A stretch of 64,000 nucleotides of DNA from Alloalcanivorax profundimaris (GTDB lineage Bacteria; Pseudomonadota; Gammaproteobacteria; Pseudomonadales; Alcanivoracaceae), in the NCBI RefSeq assembly GCF_015265435.1, contig NZ_JABJWH010000015.1, positions 1-64,000 on the forward strand. Reading direction: 5' to 3'. The position numbers and the translations under genes are program-made. Under the pieces are notes generated by a model. That model searched no databases, was not told where the DNA came from, and saw only the letters and a program-made list of their open reading frames with translations. The number at the start of each line of letters is the position of its first letter. The stretch's first letter is position 1. Positions 8,346 to 17,764 of this stretch are shown piece by piece.

Positions 8346-8691
8346 CCGGCGGCGTCACCGGAGCTGCCCGATCTAGACCTGGGCCTTGAACACCCCGCAC
8401 CTCCAGCCACTGACCCACCCGGGCGGTGCCGAGGAAATCCATACCCAGGTTCACCGTTACCAGGCCCTTGATGCCGCCCAGGGTGCCGTCCCGGCTCAGC
8501 CCCATGGCGTGGCGGATGGCCGCCGCGCCCAGTTCTTCCTTGCCGCCCGGGAAGTAATGGTAGAACGACCCCTTGGGCGCCCCCGCCTCCTTCAAAATGT
8601 CGTTGATGCCGGTGGCGGCATAGCCCTGTTGGCGGAACAGGCGTGCGGCGGTGTATATCAGATTGTCCCGGTGCTTGGGGCGGGCTCCCAT
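8245..8691 (-). pseudogene. TetR-family regulator fused to a thioesterase fragment (chimeric relic)
   Basis: From ATG 8691 the first 60 residues form a good TetR N-terminal HTH domain of the YsiA/AcuR kind (NLIYTAARLFRQQGYAATG, ILKEAGAPKGSFYHYFPGGK). The TetR ligand domain is missing. Instead residues about 62-99 read HAMGLSRDGTLGGIKGLVTV and NLGMDFLGTARVGQWLEV, which resembles the central strands of a PaaI-type hotdog acyl-CoA thioesterase. The frame then runs over the ycaO 3' end as antisense sequence. A deletion that joined a tetR 5' end to the inside of a neighbouring thioesterase gene explains this best. A functional mini-regulator is unlikely. The thioesterase assignment rests on a short match. 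Confidence 0.65.
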
Positions 8692-8714
8692 GACGCACTC
8701 CATCGAAAAGCAGT

Positions 8715-8724
8715 AGACCGGTCT
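8715..8724. promoter_or_regulatory. Palindromic TetR-type operator core
   Basis: AGACCGGTCT is a perfect palindrome centred between the tetR relic (starting at 8691, leftwards) and the small membrane protein gene (rightwards). The wider TAGACCGGTCTGTA is typical of operators of this TetR subgroup. The regulator that bound here appears to be lost. Confidence 0.45.
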
Positions 8725-8783
8725 GTATGGTGACACAATCCGGCCTTTGCGGAGGCCCTTTCCTGTTTATGAGTGTGGCGTTC

Positions 8784-9068
8784 ATGCAACAGCACGACGA
8801 TTTTCACCTTTGGAAAACCGACCTGTTGGGGGCGTTGCTGCTCTATGGCGGCTTTGCCTTTGCTCTGGTGCCGGCCTTTCTGCACCGCTCCTTTCCGCTG
8901 GGTATTCTGATCGGCACGCTGCTGGTGGGCAGTTTCTTCCTGCGCAACGTGAAGGATCACTTCGGCTTCTTCCAGTTGCCGAAGTACGCGGTGGTGATCA
9001 ATTGCTATGTGGGCGGGCTGATCATTTCCGCCATCTGGTACGGCTTGTCCCAGGGCATGCTCAACTAG
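8784..9068 (+). CDS. Small membrane protein of unknown family
   Basis: The 94-residue product starts MQQHDDFHLWKTDLLGALLL. It has about three hydrophobic segments (residues 14-32, 36-52 and 70-90) and no recognised domain. ATG 8784 is preferred over ATG 8769 because a truncated paralogue at 10551-10688 begins at the equivalent point (MSRHDGFHLWKTD). Neither start has a well-spaced Shine-Dalgarno sequence. It is followed by a palindromic REP-like hairpin that separates it from the convergent channel gene. Confidence 0.6.
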   Translation: MQQHDDFHLWKTDLLGALLLYGGFAFALVPAFLHRSFPLGILIGTLLVGSFFLRNVKDHFGFFQLPKYAVVINCYVGGLIISAIWYGLSQGMLN

Positions 9069-9082
9069 GACCCTCATTTCGC

Positions 9083-9104
9083 AGGAGCGGCTAAAGCCGC
9101 TCCT
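9083..9104. repeat. REP-like palindrome, also a likely bidirectional terminator
   Basis: AGGAGCGGCT-AA-AGCCGCTCCT is a perfect ten-base inverted repeat followed by ACAAGG. It belongs to the same GTAGGAGCG-type REP vocabulary seen at 49.3 kb and 52.2 kb. It lies between the 3' ends of two convergent genes. Confidence 0.7.
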
Positions 9105-9115
9105 ACAAGGCGTGT

Positions 9116-9949
9116 TCAGGCGCCGTTGTCTTTTTGCTGTTCCAGCCGGCTCAGGCGCTGGTCCATGGCGCGCAGCAGCTCGAGCATTTCCTGGCGTTCG
9201 TCGTGGGCGCGCTGGTTGGCCTGGTCCCGTTCTTCCTTTTGCTCCAGGTCGTGCACCTCCTGGGTGGCGTTGACGATGATGGCGATGAACAGGTTCAGCA
9301 CCATGAAGCTGGAGATCAGGATGAACGGCACGAAGAACAGCCAGGCGTGGGGGTACTGCTCCATCACCGGCCGGGCCACGCCCATGGACCAGCTTTCCAG
9401 GGTCATGATCTGGAACAGGGTGTAAATGCTGGCGCCCAGGGTGCCGAACCAGTCCGGGAAGGCGTCGCCGAACAGCTCCGTGCCCATCACCCCGAAGATG
9501 TAGAACATCATCAGCAGCAGGGCGGCGGTCCAGCCGATGCCGGGCAGGGAATGCATCAGCGATTCCACCAGCATGCGCAGCCGCTTGATGGTGGAGAGCA
9601 GCCGCAGCACCCGCAGAATGCGCAGGCTGCGCAGAATCGCCAGCGGCCCGGCGGCCGGCGCCAGGGAAATGGCGACGATGACGAAGTCGAACACATTCCA
9701 GCCGGAGCGGAAGAAGCGCGGGCCGAAGGCCGCCAGCTTGGCGACGATCTCCACCACGAACACGGCGAGGATCAGGCTGTTGAGCAGGGCCAGCAGTTCG
9801 CCGGCCACGTCCATGGCCCGCCGGGAGGTCTCCAGCCCCAGCACCACGGCGTTGAGAATGATCAGGCCGGTGATGAAGTGCCGCACCGCCGGGGATTCCA
9901 CCCAGTGGCCCAGCCGGGCCCGCCAACCGTTGATTGCCAGTGTCGTCAT
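9116..9949 (-). CDS. Bacterial voltage-gated sodium channel (NaChBac/NavAb family)
   Basis: The 277-residue protein has six transmembrane segments: S1 about 23-40, S2 53-72, S3 85-100, S4 104-122, S5 137-158 and S6 200-230. S4 carries regularly spaced Arg residues (LRSLRILRVLRLLSTIKRLR), as in voltage sensors. The pore filter at residues 183-189 is TLESWSM, the hallmark of Na+-selective bacterial channels. The C-terminal 45 residues form a charged coiled coil that tetramerises the family. ATG 9949 is chosen over 9961 because an AAGG lies 4-7 bases upstream of it. In marine bacteria these channels are linked to motility, pH and chemotaxis; no partner gene is adjacent. Confidence 0.93.
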   Translation of the reverse strand: MTTLAINGWRARLGHWVESPAVRHFITGLIILNAVVLGLETSRRAMDVAGELLALLNSLILAVFVVEIVAKLAAFGPRFFRSGWNVFDFVIVAISLAPAAGPLAILRSLRILRVLRLLSTIKRLRMLVESLMHSLPGIGWTAALLLMMFYIFGVMGTELFGDAFPDWFGTLGASIYTLFQIMTLESWSMGVARPVMEQYPHAWLFFVPFILISSFMVLNLFIAIIVNATQEVHDLEQKEERDQANQRAHDERQEMLELLRAMDQRLSRLEQQKDNGA

Positions 9950-10155
9950 GCCTTGTTCCATCGTGCCGGATGATTGTCGGCGCGGAGTATACCGATCGGC
10001 GCCCGCCGGCGCTGCCCCGGCCCGGGCAGGGGCGGCCGCGCTGTGACGCGGGCCTCGCCATGCCATCTTGCCTCGCCGGCGGGCTTGCTTTCGCCCACCG
10101 GCGGGGCCAGATTTTCCCCGGTGGCGTTGTCTTTGATCCGAACCCGGAGGGAATT

Positions 10156-10554
10156 ATGTGGCGTTGCGTTTGGGGCATTCTGTTCGCCGTGTCGGCCACC
10201 GCCACCATGGCGGCCGAGCCGAACCCGGTGGCGAAACAGGGAGAAGCCTTCCGGGTGTCGCCGGCGTGTCTGGCGTCCGCCGAGGCGGGCGTCGAGGACC
10301 AGACCGGGCTGCCGGTGCTGTACATCAGGCTGGATGGGGCCGGCGGCGAGTTGCTCCACGATTTCACCGCCTCCCGGGTGGGCCACACAATGCGGCTGGT
10401 GGACGGTAGCGGTGAGCCGCTCATGGCGAGCGCGCCGGTGATCCAGTCTCCGCTCGACCGCGCCCTTATGCTGACCGGCTTCGAATCCCGCCGCGAGGCG
10501 GAGGCGGTGGCCAAACGCCTCCGGCGCGGCGACGGCGCGTGTGGCCCCCTATGA
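10156..10554 (+). CDS. Secreted protein with a SecDF P1-head-like domain
   Basis: ATG 10156 follows a strong GGAGGG ribosome-binding site. The 132-residue protein has a Sec signal peptide (cleavage likely after ATMAA, near residue 18). The mature part (TGLPVLYIRLDGAGGELLHD, then FTASRVGHTMRLVDGSGEP and a C-terminal TGFESRREAEAVAKRL) resembles the P1 head subdomain of SecD, a small periplasmic alpha/beta fold. It is not part of a translocase and the role of such stand-alone heads is unknown. Two Cys residues in the mature chain could form a disulfide. Its stop overlaps the ATG of the truncated membrane-protein copy by ATGA. Confidence 0.7.
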   Translation: MWRCVWGILFAVSATATMAAEPNPVAKQGEAFRVSPACLASAEAGVEDQTGLPVLYIRLDGAGGELLHDFTASRVGHTMRLVDGSGEPLMASAPVIQSPLDRALMLTGFESRREAEAVAKRLRRGDGACGPL

Positions 10555-10688
10555 GCCGGCACGACGGCTTCCACCTCTGGAAAACCGATCCCCTCGGTGC
10601 GTTGCTGCTCTACGGCGGCTTCGCCTTTGCTCTGGTGCCGGCGTTCCTCCACCGTTCTTTTCTCCGGGGGATGGCGATCCTCTCCTGA
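10551..10688 (+). pseudogene. Truncated copy of the small membrane protein at 8784-9068
   Basis: A 45-codon frame starts at ATG 10551. Its first 37 residues (MSRHDGFHLWKTDPLGALLL and on through YGGFAFALVPAFLHRSF) match residues 1-37 of the 94-residue protein encoded at 8784 almost exactly. The match then breaks down and the frame stops at 10688. DNA similarity over the shared part is clear but not perfect, so the duplication is not recent. It overlaps the preceding stop by four bases. A short one-helix membrane peptide could still be made. Confidence 0.7.
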
Positions 10689-10797
10689 TGGCGAATACGT
10701 CAACAAACAGCCACTGGCAAAAGCTATCGCCTTGTTCGATGGCCTGTATTTGCCCGATAGGCAGCGCCGGAGTACATCTATAGCTCCCGGGCGTTAA

Positions 10798-13011
<2,214 letters not shown>

Positions 13012-13065
13012 TCCATCCCCGGCGGAGCCCCGGGAGTGACATCACCCCGGGGTCCCGCCTCTTTC

Positions 13066-13123
13066 TTGACTCAATGTAATCTTCATGAGACATTAAAGCG
13101 GTTAATGATTCATGAAGATTACA
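13066..13123 (+). promoter_or_regulatory. Promoter and nested palindromic operator of the hipBA-like operon
   Basis: A perfect 14-base inverted repeat, TGTAATCTTCATGA (13075-13088) and its complement (13110-13123), encloses a second one, CATTAA/TTAATG (13091-13096 and 13102-13107). A TTGACT hexamer at 13066-13071 could be the -35, placing the -10 inside the palindrome. The operator ends two bases before the hipB start codon. Autorepression by the HipB-like protein, alone or with HipA, is the expected logic for this family. Confidence 0.75.
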
Positions 13124-13125
13124 TT

Positions 13126-13458
13126 ATGCCTACTCCTTATCGTCCCTCTCCGGCGGCCCGCCGAGCCTTGCGGAAACTGGGCGAGGATATCCGCGAAGCG
13201 CGCCTGCGCCGTAACCTGTCCATGGAAATCGTGGCCGAGCGCGCCGCGACTTCCCGCGCCACCCTGACCCGTTTGGAGAAGGGGGACACGGCGGTGAGCG
13301 TCGCGATTCTGGCCGGTGTGCTGCAGGCGCTGGGCATGCTGCCCCGGCTGGCGGACCTGGCCGACAGCGCCGGGGACCCCCAAGGGCTTGAGATCAGCCG
13401 GGAATCGCTGCGCCAGCGGGCCTCATCGCTCCGCGCGAGGGGTGACAAGGATGAGTAA
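13126..13458 (+). CDS. hipB: HipB-like antitoxin / XRE-family transcriptional regulator
   Basis: From ATG 13126 the protein has 110 residues. An XRE-type helix-turn-helix covers about residues 20-75 (LGEDIREARLRRNLSMEIVA, ERAATSRATLTRLEKGDTAV). It ends with a short charged tail. The reading frame extends upstream, but the operator palindrome lies there, so the upstream part is not coding. Its 3' end overlaps the start of the HipA-like gene by eight bases, the usual antitoxin-first arrangement. It should bind the nested palindrome just upstream and neutralise the downstream kinase. Confidence 0.85.
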   Translation: MPTPYRPSPAARRALRKLGEDIREARLRRNLSMEIVAERAATSRATLTRLEKGDTAVSVAILAGVLQALGMLPRLADLADSAGDPQGLEISRESLRQRASSLRARGDKDE

Positions 13459-14698
13459 CGTCGAAGTGTTTCTGGATTGGCGGCGCCGGAATCGTCGCGT
13501 TGGCCTGTTGCGCCGCCATGCCAGCCGGGGCCGGGAAACGGTGACCTTCGAGTACGCGCCGGAATGGTTGGCGGCGGACGACCGCTTTTCCATGGACCCG
13601 GCGCTGCCGGTGGGGCCGGGCCTGTTCCGCCCGCCGGCGGGCGCGGAAATGTTCGGCACCCTGGGCGATTCCGCGCCGGACACTTGGGGCCGCATGTTGA
13701 TGCGCCGCCGCGAACGGCGCACGGCGGAACGGGAAGGCCGGGCGGTGCGCCCCCTTCACGAGACCGACTTTCTGCTCGGTGTCTCGGACCTGACCCGGCT
13801 TGGCGCGCTGCGCTTTCGGTGGGAAGGGGATGAGGTCTTTCAGGCGCCTCAGTCCCGGGGCGTGCCGGACCTGCTGGCGCTGGGTGATCTGCTCGGAGCT
13901 TCGGAGCGGATCGTTCGCGGTGACGAGACCGATGAAGACCTGCGCATGATCTTCGCGCCGGGCTCTTCGCTGGGGGGCGCCCGCCCCAAGGCGTCCGTGA
14001 TCGATCAGCACGGCCGGCTGGCGATCGCCAAATTCCCTAAGGAAACCGACGAATATTCCCTGGAACGCTGGGAAGCCATCGCCCTGGACCTCGCGGCGCG
14101 GGCGGGGATCCGCGCGGCCGACCACGAATTGCATGAAGTGGCCGGGCGGCCTGTGTTGTTGTCCCGCCGATTCGACCGCGACGGCGATGAGCGGATTCCT
14201 TTCCTGTCGGCCATGTCGATGACCGAGCACCGGGATGGCGAACGGGGCAGCTATCTGGAGATCGTCGATGCTCTTGCCGAGCAAGGGGCGAGCGCCCGCG
14301 AGGATCGCCAGGAACTGTTCCGGCGAGTGGCGTTTTCCATCCTGGTTTCCAACGTGGACGATCATCTGCGCAATCACGGATTCTTGTGGCAAGGCATGGC
14401 CGGCTGGTCCCTGTCGCCGGCCTATGACCTCAACCCCACGCCTCAGGATATGAAAGCCCGCGTATTGGCCACCAACATTGATCTGGATGACGGCACCTGC
14501 TCCATCGAACTGCTGCGCTCCGTGGCGGACGAATTTTCCCTCAAACCGGCGGAAGCGGATGCGTGCATTCGGGAAGTGGCCAAAGCCTGTAAGGGGTGGC
14601 GTGATGCGGCGAGAAAGCGGGGCGCTCCCGCTGCTGAAATCAAGCGCATGGAAAGCGCCTTCGAACATGAGGATCTGGCCACTGCCAGCCGTTTGTAG
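13451..14698 (+). CDS. hipA: HipA-like serine/threonine kinase toxin
   Basis: The 415-residue protein matches the type II toxin HipA. The N-terminal HipA domain covers about 1-115 (including FGTLGDSAPDTWGRMLM). The ATP-loop segment is GSSLGGARPKASV at 171-183. The catalytic loop NVDDHLRNHG lies at 301-310 and the metal-binding segment YDLNP at 325-329. HipA kinases phosphorylate translation factors such as glutamyl-tRNA synthetase and induce dormancy; the target of this subgroup is unknown. No inactivating change is visible. The start at 13451 overlaps the hipB stop, indicating translational coupling. Confidence 0.9.
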   Translation: MSNVEVFLDWRRRNRRVGLLRRHASRGRETVTFEYAPEWLAADDRFSMDPALPVGPGLFRPPAGAEMFGTLGDSAPDTWGRMLMRRRERRTAEREGRAVRPLHETDFLLGVSDLTRLGALRFRWEGDEVFQAPQSRGVPDLLALGDLLGASERIVRGDETDEDLRMIFAPGSSLGGARPKASVIDQHGRLAIAKFPKETDEYSLERWEAIALDLAARAGIRAADHELHEVAGRPVLLSRRFDRDGDERIPFLSAMSMTEHRDGERGSYLEIVDALAEQGASAREDRQELFRRVAFSILVSNVDDHLRNHGFLWQGMAGWSLSPAYDLNPTPQDMKARVLATNIDLDDGTCSIELLRSVADEFSLKPAEADACIREVAKACKGWRDAARKRGAPAAEIKRMESAFEHEDLATASRL

Positions 14699-14706
14699 AA
14701 GCGGTG

Positions 14707-15126
14707 TTACGATACCCAGGGGTTGATCAAGGGAATGCCAAGAGGCTCGAAGTCCTTGGTATTGCGGGTCGCCAGGGTGGCGCCGTGGGTCTCGCAGATG
14801 GCGGCGATCTGGCCGTCGGCCATGCTCACCGGGGTGCCGTTGCGTTCCGCGTTGGCGATTTTCTGGGCGTAGTGGCTGGCGGCGAGGGCATCGAAGGTGA
14901 GCAGGCGCCCGCTGAATTCCCGGTCGAACAGCTCGGCGGCCAGCATCGCCAGGGTGCGTTGCCGGCGGCCGGCGGGCAGCCGTTCGATGCCGTACAGGAT
15001 CTCCGCCACGGTGATGCTGGTGGTGGCCACGTCCCGGGCCGGTTGCCGGTCCAGCCAGTGCACCACCACCGGGTTCGGCGCCGGGCGCATCAGCTCGGAG
15101 AGCACATTGGTGTCGAGGACGATCAT
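14707..15126 (-). CDS. fitB: FitB/VapC-type PIN-domain toxin ribonuclease
   Basis: The 139-residue protein is a PIN domain with the expected acidic residues D5 (VLDTNVLSEL), E42 (ITVAEILYGIERLP), D104 (VSMADGQIAA) and D125 (TRNTKDFEPLGI), which coordinate Mg2+ for RNA cleavage. The ILYGIERLPAGRRQ and FDREFSGRLLTFD segments are typical of FitB. ATG 15126 overlaps the antitoxin stop as TGATG, so translation is coupled. The gene is convergent with the HipA-like gene, with eight bases between the stops. Confidence 0.9.
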   Translation of the reverse strand: MIVLDTNVLSELMRPAPNPVVVHWLDRQPARDVATTSITVAEILYGIERLPAGRRQRTLAMLAAELFDREFSGRLLTFDALAASHYAQKIANAERNGTPVSMADGQIAAICETHGATLATRNTKDFEPLGIPLINPWVS

Positions 15127-15368
15127 CAATCCAGGTCCGCCGGACGCGGCGGGTCGCGGCGCTCGGGCAGCTCCAGCTCCTGGCCATCGTAGGCGGCGAA
15201 GCGGTCGCGGATGCGGCTGCCCAGGCCCTGTTCCGGCGCCGGCTCGCTGAGGGCGCGGCGCAGGATCCGGCGCACTTCCTCTTCCATGGAATGGCCGTGG
15301 CGGGCGGCTTCCAGCCGCAGGCGCTGTTTCAGGTCGTCATCGAGATTGCGGACGGTCAGGGTGCTCAT
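15126..15368 (-). CDS. fitA: FitA-like ribbon-helix-helix antitoxin
   Basis: From ATG 15368, preceded by GAGGAGA, the protein has 80 residues. Residues 1-43 form the ribbon-helix-helix (STLTVRNLDDDLKQRLRLEA, GHSMEEEVRRILRRAL), typical of FitA/StbC antitoxins. The C-terminal tail (RFAAYDGQELELPERRDPPR) is the region that wraps the PIN toxin. The palindrome at 15387-15414 directly upstream is the likely autoregulatory operator. Confidence 0.9.
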   Translation of the reverse strand: MSTLTVRNLDDDLKQRLRLEAARHGHSMEEEVRRILRRALSEPAPEQGLGSRIRDRFAAYDGQELELPERRDPPRPADLD

Positions 15369-15386
15369 CGGCGTTCTCCTCAATGG

Positions 15387-15414
15387 ATGACAGCAATGCT
15401 AGCACTGCTGTCAT
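15387..15414. promoter_or_regulatory. Palindromic operator of the fitAB operon
   Basis: A 28-base near-perfect palindrome has outer arms ATGACAGCA / TGCTGTCAT and a TGCTAGCA centre, with mismatch at only one symmetric pair. It lies 18 bases upstream of the antitoxin ATG. FitAB of Neisseria binds a related inverted repeat upstream of its own genes, so autorepression is likely. Confidence 0.7.
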
Positions 15415-15438
15415 CCGGAGGAAAGCCACCGGCCGGCC

Positions 15439-16626
15439 TCAGGCCCGCGCCGGCTCCGGTGGCGTGGTGCCGCCGGGCAGCGCCAGCCGCAGGTTGTTCA
15501 GCCAGGTGGTGCCGAACTGCCGCCACAGGGGCGCGGAGTTGTAGGGCAGGCCGTAGCGGTCCGCCAGGGCTTTCACCCGGGGCGCCACCTCCGGGTAGCG
15601 GTTGCTGCACAGGTCCGGGAACAGGTGGTGCTCGATCTGGTGGCTCAGGTTGCCGGACATCACATGGAACAGCGGGCCGCCGGTGATGTTGGCGGAGCCC
15701 AGCAGCTGGCGCAGGTACCACTGGCCACGGGATTCCCCTTCGGTTTGCTCCTGGGTGAAGTGATAAACGCCGGCGGGGAAGTGCCCGCAGAAGATGATCA
15801 CGAAGGCCCAGATATTGCGCATGATGTTGGCCACGAAGTTGGCGCCGGCCACCAGCAGGAACACGGTCAGCGGCGATTCCGGCACCACCAGGGAAATCGG
15901 CAGCGCCACCAGGGCGGCCAGACCCGGCCACATGATGTAGTCCTTGCGCACCTGGCCCCACACCTTGCGGCCGATGTGCTTCATCAGCGGCAGGATTTCC
16001 TTGGGCTTCTTCTTGCGCTCGACCACGTCGATCAGCGCCTGCTCGTGCAGCGCCACGCCTTCCTCGAACAGCAGCATCAGCAGCACGAAGTACACCGGCT
16101 GCAGCAGGTAGGCCGGTTTCCAGGGCTGATGCGGGGTCACGCGCATGATGCCGTAGCCCACGTCCAGGTCCTTCTCCAGCACATTGGTCCAGGTGTGGTG
16201 CACCACATTGTGGGAGTGCATCCAGCGGTCCGAGGGGCTCATGGTGTCCCACTCCCAGGTGTTGGACTGGATCTCCGGGTCCTTCATCCAGTCCCACTGG
16301 GCGTGCAGCACGTTGTGGGCGATTTCCATGTTCTCCAGGATCTTTGCCAGGCCCAGCAGGATCACGCCCAGGGCCATGACGATCAGCGTGGACGGCCAGC
16401 CCGCCAGGGCGTGGCCCCAGGCCGGCAGCAGAAACAGGCTGGCGTAGATCACCAGCCGGCCCACCAGGGCCATGGCGCGCTGGGTGCGGATCAGCCGCAG
16501 GATGTAGAGCCGGTCCTTCTCGCCCCGGGATTCCAGGGTCTCGTGGTAGATGGCGTCCATCTCACGGCCAAACTCGTCGATCTGTTCGTCGGTGAGGTCC
16601 ACCGGCAAGGGTCGTTTCGTGCTCAT
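15439..16626 (-). CDS. Membrane acyl-CoA/acyl-lipid desaturase
   Basis: The 395-residue integral membrane diiron enzyme carries the three His boxes of the fatty acid desaturase family: HNVLH at 104-108, HSHNVVHH at 137-144 and HQIEHH at 329-334. Hydrophobic segments flank these at about 50-95 and 228-285. It introduces a cis double bond into a long-chain acyl group, probably at delta-9, to adjust membrane fluidity. Its gene begins 10 bases after the stop of a ferredoxin-reductase gene that should supply electrons. The arrangement matches the DesB/reductase pair of Pseudomonas aeruginosa, which is repressed by the TetR protein DesT. Confidence 0.92.
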   Translation of the reverse strand: MSTKRPLPVDLTDEQIDEFGREMDAIYHETLESRGEKDRLYILRLIRTQRAMALVGRLVIYASLFLLPAWGHALAGWPSTLIVMALGVILLGLAKILENMEIAHNVLHAQWDWMKDPEIQSNTWEWDTMSPSDRWMHSHNVVHHTWTNVLEKDLDVGYGIMRVTPHQPWKPAYLLQPVYFVLLMLLFEEGVALHEQALIDVVERKKKPKEILPLMKHIGRKVWGQVRKDYIMWPGLAALVALPISLVVPESPLTVFLLVAGANFVANIMRNIWAFVIIFCGHFPAGVYHFTQEQTEGESRGQWYLRQLLGSANITGGPLFHVMSGNLSHQIEHHLFPDLCSNRYPEVAPRVKALADRYGLPYNSAPLWRQFGTTWLNNLRLALPGGTTPPEPARA

Positions 16627-16636
16627 GCCGTTCTCC

Positions 16637-17749
16637 CTAAAGTGCCAGTTCGCAGTCCCCGGCGGCCGCGCACACGCACACCTGCACGATGGCGCCGGGT
16701 TCGTTGATGAAGTCGCCGCTGCGCAGGTCGCGCACGCAGCCGGATGTGAGGGTGGTGTTGCAGGTATGGCAGATGCCCATGCGGCAGCCGTGGGGCGGGT
16801 TCAGCCCGGCGTCCTCGGCCACGCGCAGCAGGTTGGTCTCGCCGTCCGCGTCCACGTCCAGATCGCTGCCGGCGAAACGCACCCGGCCGCCCACGGCGTC
16901 GTCGGGAATCGGCGCGAAGTCGGCGCGGAAGCGCTCGATGTGCAGCCGCGAGGCCAGGCCGGCCCGCTCCCAGGTTTCCTCCAGGGCGGCCAGCAACGCC
17001 GGCGGCCCGCAGGCGTAGCAGTCACGCTGGCGCCAGTCCGGGCACAGCCGCTCCAGCTGCGCTTCGGTGAAATGGCTTTCGTCCTCCGGCGCGTGGCGGG
17101 TGTGCACTTCGTGCAGGTGGTAGTGCGGCTGCGCCTGGTCCAGCCGGCGCAGCTCGCGGCCGAAGATGGTGTCGAACTCATGGGGCGCGTAGTGGATGTG
17201 CACCGTGTCCGGCAGCCGCTCTTGGTCGATCAGGCTGCGCACCATGCTCATGGCCGGGGTGATGCCGCTGCCGGCGGTAATGAACAGCGGCTGCACCGGC
17301 GAGGCGTCCGGCAGGTAGAACTCGCCCTGGGGCAGCCCCACGGGAATGAAATCGCCCACCTTCAGATTGCGCACGATGTGGTGGGACAGGCGCCCGCCGT
17401 CGATCTTCTTCACGGTAATGGTGAAGCAGCCGTCGTCGCGCTCCGGCGGCGACGAGATGGTATAAGTACGGGTGTAGTGCCGGCCGTCCACGGGAATGCC
17501 CACGCGGATGTGCTGGCCCGGCCGGTGCAGCCGCCAGTTGGCGCCGGGCTTGAGCGTGATGGTGCGGGCATCGCGGGTTTCATCCCACACGTCCACCACC
17601 CGGGCGTGCATGCGGTGGGTGGTCCACAGCGGGTTCACCAGCTCCACGTAGTGGGAGGTGCGCAGCGGGAACGCGAACATATCACTGATCGCGGACAGCC
17701 GCGTCAGCCAGCGCCTGGGTGCCTTGCTTTCCGGTACCGGGGTCGTCAT
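16637..17749 (-). CDS. Ferredoxin-NAD(P)H reductase with C-terminal [2Fe-2S] domain
   Basis: This 370-residue protein has an FAD domain (RTYTISSP at 94-101), an NAD(P) domain (GSGITP at 160-165, CGPP at 247-250) and a plant-type ferredoxin domain at about 285-370. The cluster ligands are C322, C327, C330 and C360 (CX4CX2CX29C). It passes electrons from NAD(P)H through FAD and the iron-sulfur centre to the desaturase encoded 10 bases downstream. It is the first gene of the operon and is preceded by a palindromic operator. Family members are often annotated as flavodoxin or stearoyl-CoA desaturase reductase. Confidence 0.93.
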   Translation of the reverse strand: MTTPVPESKAPRRWLTRLSAISDMFAFPLRTSHYVELVNPLWTTHRMHARVVDVWDETRDARTITLKPGANWRLHRPGQHIRVGIPVDGRHYTRTYTISSPPERDDGCFTITVKKIDGGRLSHHIVRNLKVGDFIPVGLPQGEFYLPDASPVQPLFITAGSGITPAMSMVRSLIDQERLPDTVHIHYAPHEFDTIFGRELRRLDQAQPHYHLHEVHTRHAPEDESHFTEAQLERLCPDWRQRDCYACGPPALLAALEETWERAGLASRLHIERFRADFAPIPDDAVGGRVRFAGSDLDVDADGETNLLRVAEDAGLNPPHGCRMGICHTCNTTLTSGCVRDLRSGDFINEPGAIVQVCVCAAAGDCELAL

Positions 17750-17764
17750 GCCTGCCTCCTGGAA

